Assembly: GCF_008086175.1 (NCBI RefSeq)
Contig: NZ_VSKM01000008.1
Location: 1-64,000, forward strand
Direction: 5' to 3'
Source: Bizionia saleffrena
GTDB taxonomy: Bacteria; Bacteroidota; Bacteroidia; Flavobacteriales; Flavobacteriaceae
Length of the DNA stretch: 64,000 nt
Below the pieces are notes generated by a model, which searched no databases, had not been told where the DNA came from, and was given only the letters and a program-made list of their open reading frames with translations. The translations under genes and the position numbers were made by a program. Shown here one piece after another: positions 27,654 through 35,225 of this stretch (the stretch's first letter is position 1; each line of letters begins with the position of its first letter).

Positions 27654-28427
27654 ATGGAAGAAAAATTAACAAGACTGAATAAATACCTAAGTGAAGTTGG
27701 CTATTGCTCGCGCCGAGAAGGAGATAAACTTATCGCTGCAGGCCGCGTTACCATAAATGGAGAAGTGCCAGAAATGGGTACAAAAGTAAAAGAAAGTGAT
27801 GTTGTAGAAGTGGATGGCAAAGCCGTTACAGAACGCAAAGACGACTACGTTTATCTTGCCTTTAATAAGCCCGTAGGCATTGTTTGCACAACAGACACCA
27901 CTGTTGAAAAAGATAATATTATTGAGTACATAAATTACCCAAAACGTATATTTCCTATTGGCCGTTTAGATAAACCGAGTGAAGGTTTAATTTTTATGAC
28001 GGACGATGGCGATATCGTAAATAAAATTTTAAGAGGAAGCAACAACCACGATAAGGAATATATAGTGAGTGTAGACAAGACTATTTCGCAAACGTTTATA
28101 AAGCGTATGGCAGGTGGTATCCCTCTAGAAGATTTAGGCAAAACGACAAAACCTTGTGTAGTACGACAAATAGATTCGACGACGTTTAGCATTATTCTTA
28201 CTCAAGGTTTGAACCGACAGATTCGTAGAATGTGCGAATATTTAACTTATGAAGTAGTCGCATTAAAGCGGGTTAGAATTATGAATATTAAGTTGGACAT
28301 CCCCGTCGGAGAATATCGCGAGTTCACTAAAGACGAATTTAAAACACTTAATATGTTATTAGAGAATTCTGATAAAGAATACAATGCTAAAGTTAAAAAC
28401 GGCATTCCTACGAAGAGTAGACGTTAA
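27654..28427 (+). CDS. rluF: 23S rRNA pseudouridine synthase RluF
   Basis: It isomerises a uridine to pseudouridine in the 23S rRNA peptidyl-transferase region (U2604 in E. coli). It is 257 residues. The N-terminal S4 RNA-binding domain (LNKYLSEVGYCSRREGDKLI, about 7-70) is followed by the RsuA-type catalytic domain. The motif GRLDKPSEGLIFMTDDG contains the catalytic Asp, and the RluF-typical GLNRQIRRMCEYL and RVRIMNIKLDIPVGEYRE come later. It has its own -7 element inside the operon. Confidence 0.93.
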   Translation: MEEKLTRLNKYLSEVGYCSRREGDKLIAAGRVTINGEVPEMGTKVKESDVVEVDGKAVTERKDDYVYLAFNKPVGIVCTTDTTVEKDNIIEYINYPKRIFPIGRLDKPSEGLIFMTDDGDIVNKILRGSNNHDKEYIVSVDKTISQTFIKRMAGGIPLEDLGKTTKPCVVRQIDSTTFSIILTQGLNRQIRRMCEYLTYEVVALKRVRIMNIKLDIPVGEYREFTKDEFKTLNMLLENSDKEYNAKVKNGIPTKSRR

Positions 28428-28444
28428 TTGGAAGTTGGCAACTT

Positions 28445-28507
28445 AGAGCGGACTTTTTAATTTAATAGATGCAGTGGTATTTTATTAAATTATAGTTGTT
28501 CCGCTCT
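28445..28507. repeat. Long imperfect hairpin after rluF
   Basis: AGAGCGGA (28445-28452) pairs with TCCGCTCT (28500-28507). Inside it TAATTTAATA pairs with TATTAAATTA. It could end the rluF transcript, though no T-run follows directly. Confidence 0.45.
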
Positions 28508-28529
28508 TCACCTAATACCTTTTAAACCT

Positions 28530-29125
28530 TCAAGCTCCAGACTTTTTTTTATCGATAAGATAAAACGGAAGATAGATCAGTAAAAAATACGGAGTTAGAA
28601 AGACCTCAACAACAATAATATATTGCGGCCTATCGACTAAATAATCTAAAGCTGATGCGTAGTTAGTTTTCGGTTTAAGTAGGAATAATTCAATCCTAAA
28701 AGAGAGTTTACAATCAGCATTACAGCCATTTAAACTTGCAACACCAAAAAAGATTTGAAGACACTTTTAATGCTCGATCGCATATTAAAAACGACGGTGC
28801 CATATAGCCATAATAGTAAAAAGCACTAAATACGCAGTCCATGATCTAAAAAAGTTAAAAACTGGAAACTCTGCGGGGATATCCGGCGTTATAATCGCTT
28901 GAGAGGTTCCTGCAATCCCCCAAAACAGCAATATCTCGTACATCCAGTAGGTTCTATAATACGTGAATTCTACGCTTATTAAGTCTAGAAAACGACATAG
29001 TAATAGCGGTAAATCGGTAGTAATTTAATCGGTGGTTAGCGCTAAGTAAGAGTGGTAGCAATAATGGCTAAAGTAACAAGCACTCCTAAAAGTTTAAAGA
29101 CACGTGTTTGTATTTCCTGGGACAT
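28530..29125 (-). pseudogene. Decayed TIGR02206/YwaF-like membrane protein gene
   Basis: No open frame spans this stretch, but the minus strand reads a recognisable protein in pieces. It starts at the ATG at 29125 (MSQEIQTRVFKLLGVLVTLA) and hits a TAG. Then come TTDLPLLLCRFLDLISVEF and LLFWGIAGTSQAIITPDIP with FPVFNFFRSW, then stops. Then come VNSLLGLNYSYLNRK, a frameshift and TNYASALDYLVDRPQ, and it closes with LLIYLPFYLIDKKKSGA before a TGA at 28530. The order PLxLC, YFWGLAGxxQAxxTPD, FPHFxFF, LLGxNYxxLxxKP and LYLPF is that of the YwaF family. At least three stops and one frameshift make it dead. Confidence 0.85.
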
Positions 29126-29181
29126 CGTTATAACCCGTTTTATGAGTACAATGGTAAAAACAGCCGCAATGCGTATAGGCA

Positions 29182-29244
29182 AAAATGCTTATAACTCCCA
29201 ATTTTTACCGATGATAAAATATTGAAAAGAGTTATAAGCATTTT
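29182..29244 (-). terminator. Long-armed hairpin after folD
   Basis: Perfect 16-bp arms AAAATGCTTATAACTC (29182-29197) and GAGTTATAAGCATTTT (29229-29244) surround a 31-nt loop. It lies 21 nt after the folD stop, and a T-run follows on the minus strand. The large loop is unusual for a plain terminator. Confidence 0.6.
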
Positions 29245-29265
29245 ATAATACTACGGTTGTCTTAG

Positions 29266-30147
29266 TTATCTCGCTAAGTGACGTTCTCTTGCCAATAGCG
29301 TGTTTTTAAGCAACATTGCAATCGTCATAGGTCCTACTCCACCAGGAACTGGCGTAATAAAACTCGCTTTTTTACTCACGTTTTCGAAATCGACATCTCC
29401 TGTAATTACATATCCTTTTGGAGACGACTCATCGGCAACTCTTGTTATTCCAACATCGATAATAACGGCATCTTCTTTCACCATTTCGGCTTTTAAGAAG
29501 TTTGGTACACCTAAAGCTGAGATTATAATATCTGCTTGGGAGGTAATTTGCGTTATATTTTTTGTGTGGCTATGTGTTAATGTTACTGTTGAGTTTCCAG
29601 GAAATCCTTTACGCCCCATTAAAATACTCATTGGTCGTCCTACAATATGCGAACGGCCAATAACGACAGTATGTTTTCCTTTTGTAGACACGTTGTAACG
29701 CTCTAACAATTCTAAAATACCAAATGGTGTTGCAGGAATAAATGTAGACATGTCTAATGCCATTTTACCAAAGTTCATTGGGTGAAAACCATCGACATCT
29801 TTATCTGGGTTTACAGCCATTAATACTTTTTGAGTATCAATTTGTGGAGGTAAGGGCAATTGAATGATAAAGCCATCGATATTGTCATCATTATTTAACT
29901 CTTCAATTCTATCTAATAATTCAATTTCGCTAGTTGTGTTAGATAAACGCACCATTGTAGATTCGAAACCTACACGCTCGCAAGCGCGCACTTTACTTCC
30001 TACGTAAGTTAAACTGGCTCCATCGTTACCAACAATAATGGCGGCTAGATGGGGAACTTTCTCTCCATTAGCTTTCATTTTTTTTACTTCCTCGGCAATT
30101 TCATCTTTAATGTCGTTGCTTACTTTTTTACCATCTAATATTGTCAT
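29266..30147 (-). CDS. folD: Bifunctional methylenetetrahydrofolate dehydrogenase/cyclohydrolase
   Basis: It interconverts 5,10-methylene- and 10-formyl-tetrahydrofolate using NADP+. It is 293 residues, the normal length. The catalytic region is YVGSKVRACERVGFES (Lys55 of the YxxxK motif). QLPLPPQID, NPDKDVDGFHPMNFG, the Rossmann motif VIGRSHIVGRPMSILM and the C-terminal PVPGGVGPMTIAMLLKNT are all present. It follows ffh on the same strand after 137 nt. Confidence 0.97.
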   Translation of the reverse strand: MTILDGKKVSNDIKDEIAEEVKKMKANGEKVPHLAAIIVGNDGASLTYVGSKVRACERVGFESTMVRLSNTTSEIELLDRIEELNNDDNIDGFIIQLPLPPQIDTQKVLMAVNPDKDVDGFHPMNFGKMALDMSTFIPATPFGILELLERYNVSTKGKHTVVIGRSHIVGRPMSILMGRKGFPGNSTVTLTHSHTKNITQITSQADIIISALGVPNFLKAEMVKEDAVIIDVGITRVADESSPKGYVITGDVDFENVSKKASFITPVPGGVGPMTIAMLLKNTLLARERHLAR

Positions 30148-30284
30148 TGCTTTGTCTTGTTGCGGTATTGTTATAAAGCGCGATTGCTGTAGCTTTACTT
30201 TTAAATATCAGTTTTCATTTTCACCGTTCTTATGTTTAAGATCGGTTGGGTTTCAATTTATAATAAAATAAAAAACAAGAAGGG

Positions 30285-31613
30285 TTATTTCATGTTTTTC
30301 ATTGCTTGCATCATACGTTTACCGCCTCCGCCTTGCATCATTTTCATCATTTTACTCATCTGCTCGAATTGCTTCAGGAGTTGGTTTACTTGTGTCACCG
30401 ACGTTCCTGAACCTTTACCGATTCGCTTTTTACGACTGGCATTTATTACCGAAGGGCTTGTTCTTTCTTCTATTGTCATCGAGTGGATAATCGCTTCAAT
30501 ATGTTTAAAGGCATCATCATCGATATCGATATCTTTCATCATTTTTCCAGCACCAGGAATCATTCCAACAAGGTCTTTCATATTCCCCATTTTCTTGATT
30601 TGCTGAATTTGCTTTAGGAAATCGTCGAAACCAAACTGATTCTTTGCAATTTTCTTTTGCAAATTTCTCGCTTCATCTTCATCAAATTGGTCTTGTGCTC
30701 TTTCTACTAAAGACACAACATCTCCCATTCCAAGAATACGATCGGCCATACGCGCTGGATAGAATACATCTATCGCTTCCATTTTCTCTCCAGTACCAAT
30801 AAACTTAATAGGCTTATTAACTACAGATTTAATGGAAATCGCTGCTCCACCACGTGTGTCACCATCTAATTTGGTTAGGATAACCCCGTCGAAATTTAAA
30901 ACATCGTTAAATGCTTTTGCTGTATTTACAGCATCTTGACCTGTCATTGAATCGACAACAAACAACGTTTCTTGTGGCTCAATAGCTTTGTGAATGTTCG
31001 AAATTTCGGTCATCATCGCTTCATCTACAGCCAAGCGACCTGCGGTATCGATAATAACAACGTTATGCCCGTTTGCCTTTGCGTGTGCAATACCAGCTTG
31101 CGCAATGGCCACAGGATCGTTATTTCCTTTATCACTAAACACCTCTATATTTAATTGCTCTCCTACAATATGTAATTGATCGATCGCCGCCGGACGATAC
31201 ACATCACAGGCTACCAATAAAGGGTTCTTTGTTTTTTTATTTTTTAAGTAATTGGCTAACTTACCAGAAAAGGTTGTTTTACCAGACCCTTGTAAACCAG
31301 ACATTAAAATAACTGTTGGTGTTCCAGTCAAGTTTAGTTCTGCGGCATCACCACCCATTAATTCTGTTAATTCGTCTTTAACGATTTTAACCATTAATTG
31401 CCCTGGCTGTAACGTGGTTAACACATTTTGCCCCAATGCTTTTGTCTTTACTCTAGTCGTAAATTCTTTAGCAATTTTAAAGTTAACATCGGCGTCTAAT
31501 AAGGCACGACGTACTTCTTTTAAAGTCTCGGCAACATTAACTTCTGTTATGCTTCCGTGGCCTTTTAATACGTGTAACGCTTTATCTAACTTATCACTTA
31601 AATTATTGAACAT
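30285..31613 (-). CDS. ffh: Signal recognition particle protein Ffh
   Basis: The GTPase that binds signal sequences on nascent chains and targets them to the membrane with 4.5S RNA and FtsY. It is 442 residues. Domains are N (1-85), G (about 95-295) with GLQGSGKTTFSGKLA, DTAGRLAVDEAM and TKLDGDTRGGAA, and the methionine-rich M domain (about 300-442), including GMGDVVSLVE, MIPGAGKMMK and KRIGKGSGTSV, ending in QMSKMMKMMQGGGGKRMM. A -7 element TATTTTTG lies at 31638-31645. Confidence 0.98.
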   Translation of the reverse strand: MFNNLSDKLDKALHVLKGHGSITEVNVAETLKEVRRALLDADVNFKIAKEFTTRVKTKALGQNVLTTLQPGQLMVKIVKDELTELMGGDAAELNLTGTPTVILMSGLQGSGKTTFSGKLANYLKNKKTKNPLLVACDVYRPAAIDQLHIVGEQLNIEVFSDKGNNDPVAIAQAGIAHAKANGHNVVIIDTAGRLAVDEAMMTEISNIHKAIEPQETLFVVDSMTGQDAVNTAKAFNDVLNFDGVILTKLDGDTRGGAAISIKSVVNKPIKFIGTGEKMEAIDVFYPARMADRILGMGDVVSLVERAQDQFDEDEARNLQKKIAKNQFGFDDFLKQIQQIKKMGNMKDLVGMIPGAGKMMKDIDIDDDAFKHIEAIIHSMTIEERTSPSVINASRKKRIGKGSGTSVTQVNQLLKQFEQMSKMMKMMQGGGGKRMMQAMKNMK

Positions 31614-31637
31614 AGTTTATTGTCTTTTTAAGAGTTG

Positions 31638-31645
31638 CAAAAATA
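31638..31645 (-). promoter_or_regulatory. ffh -7 element
   Basis: TATTTTTG on the minus strand matches TAnnTTTG, 24 nt before the ffh ATG. Confidence 0.5.
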
Positions 31646-31695
31646 AGAATTTGATGTGTCTTTTTAAAGTTTAACTACTATTTAATTAACGCAAA

Positions 31696-31727
31696 AAAAA
31701 AGAGCTGTTATGGCAACAACTCTTTTT
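31696..31727 (-). terminator. Terminator-like hairpin in the ffh upstream region
   Basis: AAAAAGAG plus TGTT pairs with AACA plus CTCTTTTT (one mismatch) around a 5-nt loop, with T-runs on both strands. It lies about 207 nt beyond the stop of the 31934-33610 gene, so it probably insulates ffh. Confidence 0.55.
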
Positions 31728-31787
31728 CCTACTAAAAAAACTAAATCTACTCTTGTATTTCTTTTTAAATCTAAAGGTTTACCACAC

Positions 31788-31850
31788 TAACACACTCTAT
31801 AGACTGTGTTAAAGTAATCATTTTGAATGCTTTTATTACCCTAAAAGCAT
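31788..31850. repeat. Two adjacent palindromes in the ffh/lipoprotein gap
   Basis: The first (31788-31811) has perfect arms TAACACA and TGTGTTA around a symmetric CTCTATAGAC centre. The second (31827-31850) has ATGCTTTTA and TAAAAGCAT arms around TTACCC. The remainder of the 320-bp gap holds no gene. A weak hairpin at 31910-31930 (AAACAC/GTGTTT) follows the lipoprotein stop. Confidence 0.6.
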
Positions 31851-31933
31851 ATACAAATCGCTCTCTTTTAAGAATTATTGTATCTGTTTTGCATCCTTTT
31901 CAATAGACAAAACACACAAAACGAGTGTTTATT

Positions 31934-33610
31934 TTAATTACAATCACGTTCCATCACCATTGTATTATCTCCCATTGTCATTTCTAAACGTTCTGTATCG
32001 CAATCTATAATATGCCAGATACCTGTAATGGCTTGAATATTTGGACCACTTACATTATCGAATTCTAAATACACTCCATTTGCATCTTGCGTCACGGTGT
32101 AAGTTGTCGTTAATGTTTCACCATTTCCGGTAATTACTAGGGTATTATTTATTTGAAATTCTAAGTCATAAATTATTAAATCGTCACTACCATTAAAATT
32201 TACAACATTCCAATCGCATTCTTGTAAGTAATTAGTAAGATCGGTTTCGGAACACGTGGTAGGATTGCAGTTTTCTAGAATTAGTTCAAGTTCAAAAATT
32301 TCAAATTGATATGGATTATTAACTAATTCTACTCGTACGTATAATGTTGTTGGGTTTGTCATATTTGTATACGGAGATGTTATCGCGTATGCACCTATTT
32401 CTGCATCTACTAATGTTTCGTGATAGGTAATATAAAATTCACCGTTTGGATTGCAATTGGCATAAGCCGCGTCTAAATCGAATTGCGCAAAACCATCATT
32501 GTCATCGTCGCAACCTATTAATTCTTCATTAAAGCTCTCAAAACAACCAAACGTTTCAGGGCTACAATCGCGCTCTAAAATTAAAGTGTCTTGATTTTGT
32601 GCTAGCTCTAAATCATCATCATCGCACTCTACAATTTGCCACTCCCCTAACATAAGCTCTATAACGCTCGCACTAATATTACTAAATGTAATCACTAAAC
32701 CTTCGTTCGTTTCTGAGACTTCCCAGTTACCATCAACATAATTGCCATTATCTGATATTAAAACTGAACCATCACTGTTAAATTCGAAAGTAAACACACT
32801 TAAATCGTCGTTACCGGTATAACTAGCAACACTCCAAATACATTCTACAATATTTCCATTAATGGTTTCTATAGCGCAATCGTCGTCTTCATTCATATCA
32901 TCATCGTCGCAAGTATCGCCGACAGCTTCAATAACGGCTTCTAATTCCACGTTATTATTTACTTCAATTGTAGAACCATCGCTTAAAATTAAAGTGACAG
33001 GAAAATTAAGACTCGCTAAAATACCGCCATCTAAATCTTCAATAAAATTATATAACGCTTCATCATCTTGAATGGTTACCGTCTCGGTGACTTGAAAATT
33101 AGAATTGTAGACAGAGAACACAATGGGATACTGAAAATCGACACATTCAATAGCGTCATCAAGTTCTTCATCATTTAAACATTCATCCACCAACACCTCT
33201 AACTCTGATTGATTTGTGATTTCTAATGTGGTATAATCATTTAAAATAATCGTTATAGGAAACTGGATTTCTAGAGAATCATCGTCATCGCTAAATTCTT
33301 CAAAAATATTTATGATAATTTCATAATCATCTTCAGAATTCACAACAAACACAGACCCATTAATTTCAATAGTGACTGGCAATGCTATTGCAAAGCAACT
33401 TGCGTTATCGATAATATCGTCTAATGAACCATTTAAAGAGGATACACTAGACAGTAAGTTAGACAAATTAGAATTTGCACCGATGGTGTCTTGATTATTT
33501 GGGAGTGTTACCTCTACTATTTCATCTTGGCAAGACGTGACTATAAACAAGGCCAAGATTGGCAGTATAAAAAGTTTTTTAAAGAATTGTAAATGACTTT
33601 GTGGTTTCAT
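31934..33610 (-). CDS. Acidic repeat lipoprotein divergent from an ECF sigma/TonB module
   Basis: 558 residues with a lipoprotein signal (LALFIVTSC, lipidated Cys about 27). Residues about 75-250 hold four diverged repeats of about 45 residues, each of the type LPVTIEINGSVFVVNSEDDY, separated by very acidic linkers (EEFSDDDDS, CDDDDMNEDDD). Two related lipocalin-like beta domains of about 100 residues follow (about 255-350 and 455-558; ECIWSVASYTGNDDLSVFTF and ECDWNVVNFNGSDDLIIYDL). Between them is a module with DDDNDGFAQFDLDAAYANC, as in T9SS adhesins. The protein is Cys- and Asp-rich, which suggests calcium or metal binding. It is divergently placed 139 bp from fecI-like sigma. The function is unknown. 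Confidence 0.8.
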   Translation of the reverse strand: MKPQSHLQFFKKLFILPILALFIVTSCQDEIVEVTLPNNQDTIGANSNLSNLLSSVSSLNGSLDDIIDNASCFAIALPVTIEINGSVFVVNSEDDYEIIINIFEEFSDDDDSLEIQFPITIILNDYTTLEITNQSELEVLVDECLNDEELDDAIECVDFQYPIVFSVYNSNFQVTETVTIQDDEALYNFIEDLDGGILASLNFPVTLILSDGSTIEVNNNVELEAVIEAVGDTCDDDDMNEDDDCAIETINGNIVECIWSVASYTGNDDLSVFTFEFNSDGSVLISDNGNYVDGNWEVSETNEGLVITFSNISASVIELMLGEWQIVECDDDDLELAQNQDTLILERDCSPETFGCFESFNEELIGCDDDNDGFAQFDLDAAYANCNPNGEFYITYHETLVDAEIGAYAITSPYTNMTNPTTLYVRVELVNNPYQFEIFELELILENCNPTTCSETDLTNYLQECDWNVVNFNGSDDLIIYDLEFQINNTLVITGNGETLTTTYTVTQDANGVYLEFDNVSGPNIQAITGIWHIIDCDTERLEMTMGDNTMVMERDCN

Positions 33611-33696
33611 ACTTAATTATTTTTTTAGGTTAAATTCCAGAAGCCCTTTTAACTTCCTTACTTTTATTAAACAATTTAGTTCTTAAAAGTCCTACC

Positions 33697-33727
33697 TTGA
33701 CTTTTTAAAAATAATGTTGCTACTTTG
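33697..33727 (+). promoter_or_regulatory. Promoter of the ECF sigma factor operon
   Basis: TTG (33697-33699), a 21-nt spacer and TACTTTG (33721-33727) give a near-consensus Bacteroidota promoter, with one base fewer than usual inside the -7 element. It lies 22 nt before the ATG. Confidence 0.55.
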
Positions 33728-33749
33728 TATGCGATAGCATAACAACTAT

Positions 33750-34265
33750 ATGAGTAAAAACCTTCGAAAAGATATTTGCAACGAAACGCTTTTTAATTCT
33801 ATTTTTAAAAAGCACGCAAAAAGTTTACACGATTTTCTGTACTATAAATTTGGCGCACACCTAAACCCTAAAGATAAAACGCAAGACGCTTTTATTAAAC
33901 TATGGGAGAATTGCGCTAAAGTAACTCCCGACAAGGCTAAAAGTTATGTTTTTACTATTGGTAATAATTTAATGCTAAATGAAACCAAGCATCAGAAAGT
34001 GGTTTTAAAATACCAGCAAACCAAACCACAATCTTATACCAACGAAACCCCGGAATATATTATGGAAGGCAACGAGTATATGGAGAAATTACAGCGTGCT
34101 ATCTCTAATTTAACCGAAGCCCAACGTACCGCTTTTTTACTAAATAGAGTTGAAGGTAAACGCCACAAGGAGATTGCAGCACTTCTCGAGATTAGCACAA
34201 AAGCGGTAGAAAAACGAATTTATGGCGCCTTAAAAAAACTTCGAGAAGATCTCGATACTATTTAG
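33750..34265 (+). CDS. ECF-type RNA polymerase sigma factor (FecI-like)
   Basis: 171 residues. Region 2 (about 15-80) includes KHAKSLHDFLYYKFGAHLNP and TQDAFIKLWEN. Region 4 (about 110-165) includes LTEAQRTAFLLNRVEGKRHK and IAALLEISTKAVEKRIYGAL. It would direct RNA polymerase to the downstream receptor operon when released by the FecR-like anti-sigma encoded 57 nt downstream. It is the first gene of the fecI-fecR-receptor trio. Confidence 0.93.
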   Translation: MSKNLRKDICNETLFNSIFKKHAKSLHDFLYYKFGAHLNPKDKTQDAFIKLWENCAKVTPDKAKSYVFTIGNNLMLNETKHQKVVLKYQQTKPQSYTNETPEYIMEGNEYMEKLQRAISNLTEAQRTAFLLNRVEGKRHKEIAALLEISTKAVEKRIYGALKKLREDLDTI

Positions 34266-34322
34266 AGTGTACAAAAGGTAGGAATTATTAACTGTTAATT
34301 GTTATATAGTTGAATACACATT

Positions 34323-35225
34323 ATGAAAAAAGAAGACTTAATATTAAAATGGTTAGATAATAACCTTAGCCCGACAGAGCTTGAAGCGTTTAAAAACCTT
34401 GAAGATTATGAGGATCTAGTGACGTTATCTCAAGCGATAATGCGCTTTAAAACCGAAGATTATAATAGCGATGACGCATTAGCCGATTTGCAAGAAAAAT
34501 TAAAGGCAAAACAACAGACGAAGCAAAAAAGGAACTGGATGAAACCAATATTACGTATCGCTGCCGTTTTAGCGATTGGTTTTGGAACTTTTTATTATAC
34601 CGCTACTCAAGACACTAATTTTGAAACTTTAGCAGCTCAAAAAAACACTATAACATTACCCGACGCCTCTACAGTTACTTTAAATTCATTATCTTCAATA
34701 CGTTTTAATCCAAAGAATTGGAACGGTAATCGTGAAATAAAACTAAACGGTGAGGGGTATTTTAAAGTAGCCAAAGGCGCAACTTTTAGTGTACAAACGA
34801 AACACGGTATTGTGACTGTTTTAGGCACGCAATTTAGCGTAAAAGAGCGCGACTCTAATTTTGAAGTGGTGTGCTACGAAGGTTCTGTAAGTGTAAATTA
34901 TAACTCAGATTCGATAATTTTAAAACCCAATGAAAGCTTTGTTGTTATAGATGGAGAACGTAAAGCAACTGAAATTGTTTCGATTGGAAGTCCGTTATGG
35001 CTTGCAAACGAAAGCACTTTTAAAAGTATGCCGCTTCGTTATGTTATTGCAGAGTTTGAAAGACAATACAACGTAACAGTAAATACTAAAGACATAAATA
35101 CTACACAATTATTCACAGGAAGTTTTACGCACGAGAATATAAATGTAGCTTTACAAGCAATAACGCTACCTTTACATTTAACATTTAAAAAAGACAGCGA
35201 CGTTATACTGCTTAGTAGTGAGTAA
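34323..35225 (+). CDS. FecR-like anti-sigma factor
   Basis: 300 residues. The cytoplasmic N-terminal part (1-72) binds the sigma factor by family precedent. One membrane helix (about 74-92, ILRIAAVLAIGFGTFYY) is followed by the periplasmic FecR domain (about 100-200; TLPDASTVTLNSLSSIRFNP, GEGYFKVAKGATFSV). The C-terminal DUF4974/STN-like domain is about 225-295 (FKSMPLRYVIAEFERQYNVT). It senses the TonB-dependent receptor's state. The 3' end overlaps the receptor start by 8 bp, so the two are translationally coupled. Confidence 0.93.
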   Translation: MKKEDLILKWLDNNLSPTELEAFKNLEDYEDLVTLSQAIMRFKTEDYNSDDALADLQEKLKAKQQTKQKRNWMKPILRIAAVLAIGFGTFYYTATQDTNFETLAAQKNTITLPDASTVTLNSLSSIRFNPKNWNGNREIKLNGEGYFKVAKGATFSVQTKHGIVTVLGTQFSVKERDSNFEVVCYEGSVSVNYNSDSIILKPNESFVVIDGERKATEIVSIGSPLWLANESTFKSMPLRYVIAEFERQYNVTVNTKDINTTQLFTGSFTHENINVALQAITLPLHLTFKKDSDVILLSSE

